Assembly: GCF_000018285.1 (NCBI RefSeq)
Contig: NC_009901.1
Location: forward strand, 3,905,001 to 3,969,000
Length of the DNA stretch: 64,000 nt
DNA from: Shewanella pealeana ATCC 700345
Lineage (GTDB): Bacteria > Pseudomonadota > Gammaproteobacteria > Enterobacterales > Shewanellaceae
Direction: 5' to 3'
Positions within the stretch are counted from its first letter, which is position 1, and each line of letters starts with the position of its first letter. The translations under genes were made by a program, and so were the position numbers. This document shows, piece after piece, positions 33,389-43,450 of this stretch. The notes below the pieces were generated by a model. It saw only the letters and a program-made list of their open reading frames with translations. It was not told where the DNA came from and made no database searches.

Positions 33389-35557
33389 GTGCTAAAAAAA
33401 ATTCTAACTATGACTAGTTCGACCCAGATGTTAGTGGCCATGTTTGTCGGTTTCGCAGTAGGTCTATTTTTCGGCGAATCAGTCGGCTGGATGGGTACCA
33501 TAGGCACCAGCGTCATTTTGCTTATGCAGATGACAGTCCTACCCTATATTGTGGTGTCGCTAGTTGGAGGCATAGGAAAGCTGCAAAAGAGTACCGCCAA
33601 GCTTATCTTTAGCCGCGCAGGCCTTATCATGTTACTGCTGTGGCTACTGGCAATCGTCATGATAGCCCTCATGCCACTGTCTTTTCCTGTTGTTGAATCG
33701 GCGTCGTTTTTCAGTACCAGCAGTATCGAACCTGTCACCCCAATCGATTACTTTAAACTGTATATTCCCTCGAATCCCTTCGAGTCCATGGCCGATGGAT
33801 ATGTTCCCGCTATGGTGGTATTCAGTATCGCCATGGGACTGGCGCTAATCGGCATGCAGGGCGAAAATAAACAGCAAATTTTAACCTTTATGCATACTAG
33901 CTCAGAGATCTTCTCGCGCATCACTCAGGGCCTAGTCAAAGTGCTACCTATCGGTATTTTCGCCATGTCGGCTTCGGCAGCAGGCACCATGGGGGTCGAT
34001 GAGTTTGCCAGCATGCAGGTGTATCTGATCAGCTATTTCGTGCTGTGCTTATTGCTAACCTTCTGGGTGCTGCCCTGGATTGTGGCATCGCTGACGCCAA
34101 TTACTTTTGCACAAGCGCTGCGAATTTCAAAGTCGAGCCTAGTCACAGCCTTCGCCACAGGTAACATCTTTATCGTGATCCCTGTGATTGTCGAAGAGTG
34201 TAAGCAGGTGATGCGTGAGCACGACAACTTATGTGATGACGGCGCCACCTTGATTGAAATTTTGGTGCCTATCGCCTTCACCTTCCCCAATATCGGCAAG
34301 CTCACAGTGATTATGTTTGTCTACTTTGCCGGTTGGTTTAACGGCACGCCTGTAGATATTGCCAGTATTCCATCGCTGTCTATTAGTGGACTATTAGCCC
34401 TATTTGGCAGCGTGTATGTGGCAATTCCCTTTATGCTGGATCTCGTCAAGCTCCCCGCAGATCTGTTCCAGCTATTCGTGATGTCGGGCTTTATCACAGG
34501 TAAATTCAACTCTATCGCCGCGGTGATGAATCTGTTTGTACTCACCTTGCTGACCGCATCACTGTTTCAAAAGTCACTCAAACTGCGTCCACCACAACTA
34601 CTCAAGATGGGCATAGGGATCGGTGCCAGTGTATTGGCAACCTTGATTGTTTGCCGTGTCGGCATGGGCATGTTCATTCACAGTCCAGAGATCACCAGCG
34701 GCGTGATAGCCAATATGCAGGTGGCAGACAAAGTGCCGACCAAGGTGAATAGGCAGTTCCCAGTCCTTGGGAAAACACCGACAACTCCGATCCGCGGCGT
34801 GCAGGCTATCAGAGATAAGGGAACACTTAGAGTCGGTTACATCCCAAGTAATGTACCTTTTAGCTACTATAACAATAGCGGGAACTTGGTCGGCTTCGAT
34901 ACTGCGATGGCGACCAAACTTGCCGAAGACTTAAAGGTCAAAATCGAATTTATTCCCTTTAAGAAAGACCAACTTGCTGCATCGTTAAAGGCGGGATTCT
35001 TCGATATTGCCATGTCGGGGCTGGCCATGGATATCGAGCAGATGGATGCCCTCAGTTACGCTAATCCAGTGCTTGAATTAAACATTGCCATTGCAACGAG
35101 AGACCATCTGGTCAACGAGTTCAAGAGCAATGAAAAGATTAAAGAGATGCGTAATATGACTATAGCTTATGTTGAGCATAGTGATGTCATCGACGATGCC
35201 AAACATTTTGCTCCCCATGTTAAGTTCGTCAAAATTGAAGGCTACAAAGATTTCTTCAGACAGAAAAATCACCAATATGATGCGGTCGTGATCAGCGCTC
35301 AGGCAGGTTCGGCTTGGACTCTGTTCTTCCCCGGATATGGCATTGCCTTGTTAGAAAACAAATCTCGCTACCCCGTGGCGTACGCTGTAGCACAAAACAA
35401 TCAGTCACTACTCAATTACATCAATAACTGGCAAAGGTTACGTAAGGTAGATGGCACTAAAGAGGCTATCTATGATTATTGGATGCTGGGTAAAGGCGCC
35501 GAAAAAGTGCAGCCTCGCTGGTCGATAATCCGAGATGTGTTGCACTGGGTGGAATAA
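33389..35557 (+). CDS. Dicarboxylate/amino-acid:cation symporter fused to a solute-binding domain
   Basis: A 722-residue fusion. The N-terminal half (about 1-410) is a DAACS/SDF symporter with eight or so membrane helices and the gate region SKSSLVTAFATGN, then NIGKLTVIMFVYF. The C-terminal half (about 465-710) is a type 3 periplasmic solute-binding domain: IRDKGTLRVGYIPSNVPFSY, FDTAMATKLAEDL, DIAMSGLAM. Likely substrates are acidic amino acids or dicarboxylates. GTG at 33389 is chosen since TTAGGTGA lies five bases before it; GTG 33380 and ATG 33410 are alternatives. Confidence 0.85.
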   Translation: MLKKILTMTSSTQMLVAMFVGFAVGLFFGESVGWMGTIGTSVILLMQMTVLPYIVVSLVGGIGKLQKSTAKLIFSRAGLIMLLLWLLAIVMIALMPLSFPVVESASFFSTSSIEPVTPIDYFKLYIPSNPFESMADGYVPAMVVFSIAMGLALIGMQGENKQQILTFMHTSSEIFSRITQGLVKVLPIGIFAMSASAAGTMGVDEFASMQVYLISYFVLCLLLTFWVLPWIVASLTPITFAQALRISKSSLVTAFATGNIFIVIPVIVEECKQVMREHDNLCDDGATLIEILVPIAFTFPNIGKLTVIMFVYFAGWFNGTPVDIASIPSLSISGLLALFGSVYVAIPFMLDLVKLPADLFQLFVMSGFITGKFNSIAAVMNLFVLTLLTASLFQKSLKLRPPQLLKMGIGIGASVLATLIVCRVGMGMFIHSPEITSGVIANMQVADKVPTKVNRQFPVLGKTPTTPIRGVQAIRDKGTLRVGYIPSNVPFSYYNNSGNLVGFDTAMATKLAEDLKVKIEFIPFKKDQLAASLKAGFFDIAMSGLAMDIEQMDALSYANPVLELNIAIATRDHLVNEFKSNEKIKEMRNMTIAYVEHSDVIDDAKHFAPHVKFVKIEGYKDFFRQKNHQYDAVVISAQAGSAWTLFFPGYGIALLENKSRYPVAYAVAQNNQSLLNYINNWQRLRKVDGTKEAIYDYWMLGKGAEKVQPRWSIIRDVLHWVE

Positions 35558-35603
35558 AATCACAGCCCGCTAATGGAGCCTTAGCCAAGATAATGAACTA
35601 ACT

Positions 35604-35641
35604 AAAAAGCCCTTAATCGATATCGATATAAGGGCTTTTAT
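35604..35641. terminator. Bidirectional terminator between symporter and rsuA
   Basis: AAAAGCCCTTA / TAAGGGCTTTTA stems around a twelve-base, itself self-complementary (ATCGATATCGAT) loop; located between convergent genes. Confidence 0.82.
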
Positions 35642-35660
35642 ATTTTTAGCGGGAATGCAG

Positions 35661-36380
35661 TCAGTCACCGCTAGGCGTAGGAGTCGACAATCGCTTCACC
35701 TCGGTATCAGAAAGATAACGCCACTCACCGACCTTTAAATCTAAGCTTAAATCACCAATTTGTTCTCTGTGTAAACCGATAACGCGATTGCCCACCGCGG
35801 CAAACATACGCTTTACCTGGTGATACTTGCCCTCGGTGATGGTGAGTAACACCTCTCTAGGCGCAACAATCTCAAGTTTCGCAGGTAGGGTTAACGCCTG
35901 CTCATTTTGCAGTTGTAGGCCAGCCTCAAACCTTGCGATAACATCGGCTGCTACATCTCCAGCAATGGGATCTCTGAGCATCACCCGGTAGGTTTTTGCA
36001 CACTGTTTGTCGGGGCGAATAATATCGAATGACCAGCGACCATCATCGGTCAGTAACACTAAGCCCGTGGTGTCGGCATCGAGCCTACCCACAATATGTA
36101 AATCCTCAACCCTGTCAATATCGATACAGCGAAATAGGCTTGGGTAATCACCATCGACATTTGAGCTTAAGGTATGTATCGGCTTATGCAGCATGATGTA
36201 GCGCGACGGCCTCGCAACTAACCTTTGCCCCTTATAGCGCACCTCGTTACTTTCATGTACCTGAAAGCGCACATCAGTAATGACCTCGCCGTTAACGCTC
36301 ACTTCCGCGCGCTCGATACAATCGCTAGCGTGCTTGCGATTAAGCTCGGTACTCTTACAGATAAATTTATCTAAACGCAT
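35661..36380 (-). CDS. rsuA: 16S rRNA pseudouridine(516) synthase
   Basis: Makes pseudouridine at position 516 of 16S rRNA. 239 residues: N-terminal S4 RNA-binding domain (MRLDKFICKSTELNRKHA...) and a RsuA-type catalytic domain with the signature VGRLDADTTGLVLLTDDG holding the catalytic Asp, followed by ITEGKYHQVKRMFAAVGN. The length and the S4 domain favour RsuA over RluE or RluF, though these are close relatives. Confidence 0.88.
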   Translation of the reverse strand: MRLDKFICKSTELNRKHASDCIERAEVSVNGEVITDVRFQVHESNEVRYKGQRLVARPSRYIMLHKPIHTLSSNVDGDYPSLFRCIDIDRVEDLHIVGRLDADTTGLVLLTDDGRWSFDIIRPDKQCAKTYRVMLRDPIAGDVAADVIARFEAGLQLQNEQALTLPAKLEIVAPREVLLTITEGKYHQVKRMFAAVGNRVIGLHREQIGDLSLDLKVGEWRYLSDTEVKRLSTPTPSGD

Positions 36381-36580
36381 GTCACTCTGTTATCACTTCT
36401 TATATGGCGGAATTATCGCAAGCGGTAAAAATTGCACAAGCCCTCATTTTAAAAAGCCCTATATTATCCGCTCTAATAGAGGTTCAGCTATTAAGCGGCC
36501 GCGATTTCAGGCACAATAGCGCCCTAAGAAAAGCTTATAAAAAGCTGACGTATTTTGTCGTAAACGCTTAGGAACCTACA

Positions 36581-37618
36581 ATGACGCAAATCACCCTACT
36601 TACTCCTGACGATTGGCACTTACATTTTCGCGATGGCGATATGTTGCAAGAAACCGTTCCCGCAACGGCGAGATTGTTCCAACGCGCAATTGTTATGCCG
36701 AACCTATTACCACCTGTCACCGACGCCAAGATGGTAACCGAGTACCGTGAGCGTATTTTAGCGGCGCGACCAGCAGGTTCGACCTTCGAACCGCTAATGA
36801 CTATCTTCTTGACCAACAACACCACAGAGCAGGACATCATAGATGCCAAAGCTGCTGGCGTTGTTGCAGCAAAGCTTTATCCAGCAGGCGCGACCACTAA
36901 CTCAGATGCTGCAGTTAAAGCTCTCGATGCGCTCTTCCCTGTGTTTGAAGCCATGGCTAAGCACGGCATGTTGTTATTGGTTCACGGTGAAGTGACTGAA
37001 TCGCATATCGATATTTTCGACCGCGAAGCCATGTTTATCGAGCGCTACTTAGCCCGTATCGTTGCCGCCTTCCCAACTCTTAAAGTGGTATTTGAGCACA
37101 TCACTACTAAAGACGCGGCTGACTTTGTCATGTCGGCTGCTGACAATGTTGCCGCAACCATTACCCCGCAGCACTTGCTGCTAAACCGCAATGACCTGCT
37201 TGTTGGCGGCGTACGTCCGCACAACTTCTGTTTGCCAGTGCTAAAACGCAGCACTCACCAAGAGGCGCTACGCGCAGCAGTTGCAACAGGTTCGAGCAAG
37301 TTCTTTTTAGGCACAGACTCAGCGCCACACGAGAAGCACCGCAAAGAGTCGGCATGTGGCTGCGCAGGTTGCTACAGCGCATGGAGTGCATTAGAGCTAT
37401 ACGCTCAGGTATTTGACGATCTAGGTGCATTGGACAAGCTTGAAGGTTTTGCTAGCAAGCATGGTCCTGACTTTTACGGCTTACCACGCAATACCAGCAC
37501 TGTTACCCTAGTAAAAGAAAAGTGGACAGTACCGAGCGAGATCATCTTGCCAAACGGTAACCCAATAGTGCCTTTCTTCGCTGGTGAAGAGATTAACTGG
37601 AAAGTGAAAACCGCTTAA
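36581..37618 (+). CDS. pyrC: Dihydroorotase
   Basis: Third step of pyrimidine synthesis: cyclisation of carbamoyl-aspartate to dihydroorotate. 345 residues of the short homodimeric PyrC class. Metal site WHLHFRDGD near residue 12, carboxylated Lys in [30 protein letters not shown] and FLGTDSAPH are all present. Single gene with a downstream terminator. The longest frame start is an ATG following AACCTACA, without a strong ribosome site. Confidence 0.96.
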   Translation: MTQITLLTPDDWHLHFRDGDMLQETVPATARLFQRAIVMPNLLPPVTDAKMVTEYRERILAARPAGSTFEPLMTIFLTNNTTEQDIIDAKAAGVVAAKLYPAGATTNSDAAVKALDALFPVFEAMAKHGMLLLVHGEVTESHIDIFDREAMFIERYLARIVAAFPTLKVVFEHITTKDAADFVMSAADNVAATITPQHLLLNRNDLLVGGVRPHNFCLPVLKRSTHQEALRAAVATGSSKFFLGTDSAPHEKHRKESACGCAGCYSAWSALELYAQVFDDLGALDKLEGFASKHGPDFYGLPRNTSTVTLVKEKWTVPSEIILPNGNPIVPFFAGEEINWKVKTA

Positions 37619-37660
37619 CAAGCTTAAGAATAGTTAAACTCACGCTTTGGTTAAGAGTAG

Positions 37661-37686
37661 AAGCCCCTTATTGCGGGCTTTTTTAT
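37661..37686 (+). terminator. Terminator after pyrC
   Basis: AAGCCC / GGGCTT stem with an eight-base loop and a T-run. Confidence 0.75.
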
Positions 37687-37887
37687 TTTTGAAGCCACTG
37701 CATGAGTATCCTTACCCGCGCAAAATACACACTCTGTTACCTCAAGACATCAACTGAATTGAGAATAAGATAAAGATACATTTGTATACAAAGTTAGCAC
37801 ATCATTTCTCATCACTTTGCGCTTAACTAGCCTTATGCAAACGCATAGCTTAAAGCAGTTTTAAGTCTCACACGCAAGGAGCAACCG

Positions 37888-38232
37888 ATGAAAAAACTAT
37901 TATCATTAACCGCGATTGTACTAACCTCAATCACCTTTAATGCATCAGCAGCAATGGACCCAACTATAGAAAAGAAGCTTATCGCCGTCTGTAAGACGGG
38001 CTTGAGTGATAACCTATTCTTATACAGCAGAACCATGCTCGAAAATAAGATCGACAAACGGAGAATATTTCCAAGATTGGTCTGTAACGGACAGAGCTTT
38101 CATGACTTTGCCCTATCTAATGGCGCACACAAAATTGCCAGTAAGGTAGCCCATTACAGCCCTGGCACGACTTCGATTATCGATCTTGCACAGAATTCAC
38201 AATCTAACGCGCAATACTCTGTAAGCTTCTAG
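37888..38232 (+). CDS. Secreted DUF3718 family protein
   Basis: A 114-residue exported protein with a signal peptide ending FNASAA. The mature part has two Cys (IAVCKTGL, RLVCNGQS) that probably form a disulfide, and the DLAQNS-type C-terminal region. The match to DUF3718, a family I know mostly from Shewanella and relatives, is from memory of the Cys spacing. A strong AAGGAG ribosome site precedes the ATG. Function unknown; single gene. Confidence 0.75.
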   Translation: MKKLLSLTAIVLTSITFNASAAMDPTIEKKLIAVCKTGLSDNLFLYSRTMLENKIDKRRIFPRLVCNGQSFHDFALSNGAHKIASKVAHYSPGTTSIIDLAQNSQSNAQYSVSF

Positions 38233-38325
38233 GCGAGTGTGCCAGTATGCTTAAAGGAGTGACTCCTGTTAATCATACTGGCATCGATGCATATTCAAGT
38301 TTTCATCTAAAGCGACAAAACCGCT

Positions 38326-39105
38326 TTACTCCCGCCCTAATGCTTCACCCAAAGGCTCAAAATAGGCGGTAAGCGCTTTAAAAATCGCTTGTCTATGCTC
38401 AAGAGTCGGGTAACCGCCCGCATCAAATAGTGACGACTTTAAGGTTTCATCTACGAGGTAGGGATTACTAATCTCTTGATAAGACTCGATGCAAGACTCA
38501 AAGGCCCGCGCCATTAACTCGGTTGGCTTCGAAAAGTACTGAGTGGCATATTGCTTATCCAGTGCGATGGCTCGGTTTACATAGTCATGACCATCTTCAC
38601 CATTTCCACTCAGCATCGTCACTTCAAATACCCGCTCTAAACGACGATTGAGCGGATGAACAATAGGTTTAACATCCGCAAGCCAACTATGGCTCGCAAA
38701 GGATATACCTCGCGCTGAGGTATGAAACGACTTAGGGGCGATATAATGGTCAAACGCATGCCAGAACTCATGGGCGAGCGCCCCTGCTCCAGCATTTTTA
38801 GCTAGCGCTAACTCACACCTGTGCGGTGCATAATGGGCTTGCACACCTTTTTGGCCACCGCTACCGAAGGCAAGATTTAAAGTTTCACGCAGACCCAGCG
38901 CTTTAGGAGGCAGCTTTAAGATAAACGCCAAGTCGGCCAAGGAGTCAAAAATCAGATTAGCGGCCTTATCACGCTCCTCGTTTTCAACCCACTTACCCAA
39001 ACGGATATGCCCTAGGCCAAATACCTGCTTAATGTCGACGAAGCTGACCTGCTCATCGAAACGGTAATCGGGTCCAATGCGTTTATAACTGCGGCTTTTT
39101 AACAC
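38326..39105 (-). CDS. CLCA_X-type putative zinc peptidase
   Basis: A 259-residue protein with the zincin motif AHEFWHAFDHY at about 117-125, giving a HExxH site with a further His. The flanking sequence fits the CLCA_X / large polyvalent-protein-associated domain group. That group is often found in mobile elements, but this copy is a free-standing chromosomal gene. The frame opens with GTG and the ribosome site is weak. Role unknown. It has no signal peptide, so it is cytoplasmic. Confidence 0.72.
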   Translation of the reverse strand: MLKSRSYKRIGPDYRFDEQVSFVDIKQVFGLGHIRLGKWVENEERDKAANLIFDSLADLAFILKLPPKALGLRETLNLAFGSGGQKGVQAHYAPHRCELALAKNAGAGALAHEFWHAFDHYIAPKSFHTSARGISFASHSWLADVKPIVHPLNRRLERVFEVTMLSGNGEDGHDYVNRAIALDKQYATQYFSKPTELMARAFESCIESYQEISNPYLVDETLKSSLFDAGGYPTLEHRQAIFKALTAYFEPLGEALGRE

Positions 39106-39365
39106 GAATAATTTCTACCTGACAAATGACCCTACTAAAAATGACTAAGCTTGAAATGACCTGCTTAATGACACTCAATTATAAAGCCATCAGCAGCTGA
39201 GATACCAATGACAATAAGATCTCACCCCAGATTAAAAGTAGCAGCAAGAAGACTTCAATACTGTAGCAAAAAGGGAGCAAGACGACATCGAAAACAGAGA
39301 CTAGCTTAGACTCCGTCTTCAACGGTATAATTGGGCATTAGTTTTAAAATCATATAGGCCTTTAG

Positions 39366-39644
39366 ATGGCGCGCACCGCAGCTGCATTACACATACTTGT
39401 TAAGCACCAAACACTTGCTGAAGATATTATCAAACAGCTCAATAAAGGCGCTAAATTTGACGTACTCGCCAAGAAGCATTCTACATGCCCATCGGGTAAG
39501 AAAGGCGGCAGCTTAGGCGAATTTAAGAAAGGCCAAATGGTGCCGCAATTTGATAAAGTTTGCTTTACAGGTGAGTTAATCACTCCGCACTTAGTAAAAA
39601 CTAAATTCGGTTGGCATGTTATAAAGGTCCTCTACAGGACCTAG
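39366..39644 (+). CDS. ppiC: Parvulin-type peptidyl-prolyl isomerase
   Basis: A 92-residue single-domain parvulin, no signal peptide, matching cytoplasmic PpiC in length. Characteristic are [39 protein letters not shown] and [11 protein letters not shown]. Its function is to speed cis-trans isomerisation of prolyl bonds in folding proteins. Repeat family B starts immediately after its stop codon. Confidence 0.95.
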   Translation: MARTAAALHILVKHQTLAEDIIKQLNKGAKFDVLAKKHSTCPSGKKGGSLGEFKKGQMVPQFDKVCFTGELITPHLVKTKFGWHVIKVLYRT

Positions 39645-39649
39645 ATGCT

Positions 39650-39930
39650 AGGACGCTTCGCTGCGAGAGCGGGCTTCGCCCTGCTAGGCAAAGCACAAGC
39701 CCGACCGACAACAGCCACCGCTTTTCCGGCTTTCCCTAGGTTCTGCTTTTCCTCGAACCTAGGATCTATCTTAGCTTTTCCCATCTCTTCCGTAAGCGCA
39801 GCGTTCCGTAAGTGAAGCAGTCACGTTCCCTAGGCCGCAGGCCGTTCGGCTCTTACCTTCTTAGCTCTTCCTGCTTTTAACCGTCTTAGCTTTTCCTCGA
39901 ACCTAGGACCTTCTCTTAAACCTAGAACCT
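39650..39930 (+). repeat. Interspersed repeat family B, copy 2
   Basis: Shares TTCGCCCTGCTAGG, AAGCCCGACC, the CGTAAGCGCAGCGTTCCGTAA block, and the AGGCCGCAGGCCG block with copies at 1 and 41085. It also contains short internal echoes: CTTTTCCTCGAACCTAGGA occurs twice, and variants of TTAGCTTTTCC several times. It fills the whole gap between ppiC and the sugar dehydrogenase gene end. Confidence 0.75.
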
Positions 39931-39933
39931 TCT

Positions 39934-41019
39934 TTAAAATCTTTTAAGCTTATAGATATTGCCGCTATCGGTACTGAAATAGATGTCTCCTTTAGGCGAC
40001 ACTTCAATATCTCTTATTCGTTCACCAAGTTCTGACATTATTCGCTGCTCGGCAACCGCTTTACCTGCGTCATCGATAGTCACCACATTAATGTGGGTCA
40101 GCTTTAATGCACCAGCCAGTAGCTTGCCATCTAGCTCGGGGAACTTATCACCGCGATACATGACTAAGCTGCCCGGTGCGATAGACGGAACATAGACCTT
40201 AACCGGTGGTTCTACGCCCTCTTTTAGTTTACCTTCACCGACACTAATTGGCCCCCAATACTCTTTACCGTGAGAAGTGATTGGCCAGCCATAATTAGCG
40301 CCTTTTTTTATGAGATTGATTTCATCACCGCCTCGGGGGCCATGCTCTATAGACCATAGCTTCTGGCTGTGAGGATCAAAGATTAAGCCCTGAGGGTTGC
40401 GATGGCCGTAACTCCAGATCTCAGCAAGAACGCCTTGGTTATTAATAAAAGGATTATCGCTTGGTGGGCTGCCATCTGGATTTAAACGTAATATTGAACC
40501 AGCATGTGTCAGGGTATCCTGACCATTTTCGCGTACACCGCGATCACCAATGGAGAAATAGAGACTGTTATTATCGAAGGCGATACGACTGCCAAAATGC
40601 CTTCCAGTATCTGAGCGGGATGTTGAAATAAACAGATCTTGCCATTCAGTAAGCTTGCCGCTCTTATATGTCGCTTGAGCAAGGGTTGTGGCGCCCTCCT
40701 CCCCAATATCTTTGCTATAAGTTAAGTAAATTTTACTCGCTTCGAAAGGCGAAAGTGCAACATCGAGCAGACCGCCTTGGCCCTCAGCCCATACTCCTTC
40801 TGGCGTGAACAGTGTTTGATGCTTACCCGTTTTAAGGTTTAAGCGCTTTATCACGCCTTGTCTTTCCGTCACCAGCATGGTTTGGGCGTCAACATAGGCC
40901 ATACCCCAAGGAATATTTAGCCCACTGGCAACTTTCACTGCCTCATAGGCTTGCGAATAACTCGATACTGCGACTAGCAGTAACAATCCTGTTTTGCTAA
41001 TTGCTGATTTCATCGACAT
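39934..41019 (-). CDS. PQQ-dependent aldose-type sugar dehydrogenase
   Basis: A 361-residue exported six-bladed propeller enzyme of the soluble glucose dehydrogenase family (E. coli YliI/Asd type). It has a signal peptide ending SSYSQA, then NIPWGMAYVD, the active-site His segment GRHFGSRIAFD, SYGHRNPQG, EHGPRGGDEIN and NYGWP. It oxidises aldoses in the periplasm with PQQ; no PQQ synthesis genes are seen here. It is flanked on both sides by family B repeats. Confidence 0.88.
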   Translation of the reverse strand: MSMKSAISKTGLLLLVAVSSYSQAYEAVKVASGLNIPWGMAYVDAQTMLVTERQGVIKRLNLKTGKHQTLFTPEGVWAEGQGGLLDVALSPFEASKIYLTYSKDIGEEGATTLAQATYKSGKLTEWQDLFISTSRSDTGRHFGSRIAFDNNSLYFSIGDRGVRENGQDTLTHAGSILRLNPDGSPPSDNPFINNQGVLAEIWSYGHRNPQGLIFDPHSQKLWSIEHGPRGGDEINLIKKGANYGWPITSHGKEYWGPISVGEGKLKEGVEPPVKVYVPSIAPGSLVMYRGDKFPELDGKLLAGALKLTHINVVTIDDAGKAVAEQRIMSELGERIRDIEVSPKGDIYFSTDSGNIYKLKRF

Positions 41020-41084
41020 ACCCTCGTCCTTATTAATGAATTTGTAATGAGGTTCTCAAGCGCTACGCTTATATAGGTGCTAGG

Positions 41085-41370
41085 ACGGGCTTTAAAGCAG
41101 AGCCTAGGTTCTAGAACGCTGTGCTTCGAGGGCGGGCTGCGCCCTGCTAGGAAATACACAAGCTTGACGGGCTAAAGCCCGACCTACAACAGAGTCGTTT
41201 TTCCTAGAACCTGCTTTTCTTAAAACCTAGGGCCTTTCTTAGCTTCCCAAGCTTTTCCGTGAGCGCAGCGTTCCGTAAGTGACGTAGTCACGTCCGTAAG
41301 GCCGCTGGCCGCTGGCCGTTCGTCTATGCTTTCCTCACCTTAGCTTTTACCGTCTTTAGACCCTTTGTTA
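41085..41370 (+). repeat. Interspersed repeat family B, copy 3
   Basis: Shares the CGCCCTGCTAGG, GCCCGACCTAC, GCGCAGCGTTCCGTAAGTGA and GTGACGTAGTCACGT blocks with copies 1 and 2, in the same orientation. Contains a local duplication CGCTGGCCGCTGGCCG. It occupies the gap between the sugar dehydrogenase and the metallopeptidase fusion gene. Confidence 0.75.
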
Positions 41371-41394
41371 ACTTTAACCTTAAAACCAAGATAA

Positions 41395-41430
41395 AAAAAC
41401 GCCCTATTAAATGAATAATAGGGCGTTTTC
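41395..41430 (-). terminator. Terminator after the amidohydrolase-metallopeptidase gene
   Basis: AAAACGCCCTATTA / TAATAGGGCGTTTT hairpin with a six-base loop, A-run on the plus strand giving a T-run on the minus strand. Confidence 0.85.
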
Positions 41431-41455
41431 GTGAACGTCGCTGTGGCCGCTGCGC

Positions 41456-43450
41456 TTAACGGATCGCTGAAACCAAGTAATCAATTACCGCTGTTTCAGG
41501 CGTTGACTTGTGCTTTAGCTCAAATAACGGAACCGGCTTTTCAAGCATGTTACGTTCAACCATTTCGCTAATGATCGACAAATCCAAAATGCCAGCTTTA
41601 CCGACTAACAAATTATCTAGCGGCGTGGTTTTACTTAAGTTAACGATATCTCTAAAGCCCTTTAAGTAAAGGAAATCTTTAGTGAAACCGCCACCACGAT
41701 AAACACGCGTGGTTAACGTAAACGCTTGCTCGGTTGTTTGACCATATTCACGCATTAGCGTTTGGAAGGTCATCGAGAAATCACGCTGCTCTAACATCAA
41801 GTTTACTGCAATTACGCGCAGCGCTAAGATCTTAAGGCGATTAAGAGTTAGGTTACCTGAACAGTATTCACTGTAAATCGCCACACCTTCTTGAGTATGG
41901 GTGTTACCCACAAGCCCTAGTGACAGCACTCTTAACTTTTGGCGACGCGCGTTAACCGTAGTCAACATATGCACGCCCAACTCATGGTTAGCAAACGCGA
42001 TAAGTTCTTTAGCAGTGAACATCGCATCTTTGTTGATCAACAAACAGTTTCTTTCGCTGTCGACCATGGCTTTAGCCACAATACGCGATGACTTTTCGAC
42101 CTTACATTTAAGGCCCCATTCATCGGCCTGCTTTTGGAATGACTGAACCGCATGGCTTGCATCAAAACTCGGCTCTTCGTCATCACCTATGATATCTGGC
42201 GCACGCAATAAAAACTCTGCGTTAGCAATATCGTCTTTATCTGGCTGACCGTAATATTTAAGCGAGTTATAAACAAAGTCGTCATTGCCGATAGAGCATA
42301 GCAGGTCAATCTTAGTCGCTAAGTTATCAATCACATGGCGATAAAGCTGCTGAATATCGGCATCCATTACGTTTTCAACGGGTAGCTTGTACAGCTGCTC
42401 GCGGAACTGATATGGATTAAGGTTTAGCTGCTTGTAGCTAAACTCTGGTGCCACAGCCCCTTTGCGCGCTAAAAACTTTTTACGCTCACTGGCAATATTA
42501 ATCGGGTTAATATACTTCAGTGTGGCAACGTTGTTAGCCAACTTATATAAGCTTTTATCTAATGATAAAATCTCAGGCGATAACGTCGATGACAATAAGT
42601 CGACATTTCTCACCGATTTACGCTTACCAAAACGGCGCATAAAGAATGCAGCAGTTTCAGATATCGCCTGCTTAATCCCCGCCTTTAGCTCTTCCAAAAC
42701 CAGTGGGTATAACTCACCCGTGGTTTCGTCCATAAACACTTTTTTAACTTCGACAGGTAACACCAAGGTGTTATCGAAATGCGCGTTTACGTGAGCAATT
42801 AAATAGCCGCGACCTTGAAACACTTCATCTGTGGCAGCGCGCACGGCAAGGTTTGGTAGCTCAATCTTATTAAGTTGCTTCTCAAAATGGCCTGGTGTGC
42901 CACCCCAACGTTCGATATCAATCTGGCTGGTGCCAATATTAAACGTCGGCGTATCGGCTTCTATACGCTGATGGTTATACGAGTGCGTATCGAACACGAT
43001 GCAGTTTTTAAACTGCTTCTCTAGACGCGTAATCAAAGCACTCAGTACGTTATAAAACGACTGGTGCTTAGCGTGACTTTCGCTACGCTGTTTAGTGCTT
43101 AATGGCTTTTGCCAGACTTGCTTGTTCCACGCGGTTTTGAAATAGGTTGAATGCGCCTTTGGGCGGTTCAAGTCATATTCAAAACGAGAGTCATTACCTA
43201 TCAAGACAATAGGGAATGACGACAGCATTTCGTCTGTGTACGGGTCTTCTTCATAAAAGCGTTCTTCTTTAGTCAGCAAGAAGGACTTGTTAAGGTCATC
43301 GCGTAAGCGGTGACCATTATGAATAGCAGTACATACAACTGGAGAGTACTCATCAATCTTAACGATGAATGAGCCGCCTTCAACTTCAGCTTGAAAGCAC
43401 TCGCCTTTATTAATTAACGCAATACACTCTTTTTCAGATAATGTGAGCAT
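41456..43450 (-). CDS. N-formylglutamate-amidohydrolase-like domain fused to QEGLA-motif (DUF1704/MATCAP-like) metallopeptidase
   Basis: A 664-residue cytoplasmic two-domain protein. The N-terminal part (about 1-260) has amidohydrolase-like signatures: HNGHRL (His44, His47) and VFDTHSYNHQR (Asp154, His156). The C-terminal part (about 300-640) is a DUF1704 zincin with HELGVH (His489, Glu490, His494; HExxxH) and the QEGVA glutamate (Glu521). That domain is related to the eukaryotic MATCAP tubulin carboxypeptidases. ATG at 43450, preceded by AAAGGCGA, is chosen over a TTG at 43456. It overlaps the upstream ATP-grasp gene by 17 bp. The old family name 'flavohemoglobin expression-modulating' says little on activity. 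Confidence 0.85.
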   Translation of the reverse strand: MLTLSEKECIALINKGECFQAEVEGGSFIVKIDEYSPVVCTAIHNGHRLRDDLNKSFLLTKEERFYEEDPYTDEMLSSFPIVLIGNDSRFEYDLNRPKAHSTYFKTAWNKQVWQKPLSTKQRSESHAKHQSFYNVLSALITRLEKQFKNCIVFDTHSYNHQRIEADTPTFNIGTSQIDIERWGGTPGHFEKQLNKIELPNLAVRAATDEVFQGRGYLIAHVNAHFDNTLVLPVEVKKVFMDETTGELYPLVLEELKAGIKQAISETAAFFMRRFGKRKSVRNVDLLSSTLSPEILSLDKSLYKLANNVATLKYINPINIASERKKFLARKGAVAPEFSYKQLNLNPYQFREQLYKLPVENVMDADIQQLYRHVIDNLATKIDLLCSIGNDDFVYNSLKYYGQPDKDDIANAEFLLRAPDIIGDDEEPSFDASHAVQSFQKQADEWGLKCKVEKSSRIVAKAMVDSERNCLLINKDAMFTAKELIAFANHELGVHMLTTVNARRQKLRVLSLGLVGNTHTQEGVAIYSEYCSGNLTLNRLKILALRVIAVNLMLEQRDFSMTFQTLMREYGQTTEQAFTLTTRVYRGGGFTKDFLYLKGFRDIVNLSKTTPLDNLLVGKAGILDLSIISEMVERNMLEKPVPLFELKHKSTPETAVIDYLVSAIR

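Noticed and set aside
36568..37430. Several long frames opposite pyrC
   Set aside because: They are antisense shadows of a well-supported gene with no ribosome site or family match.
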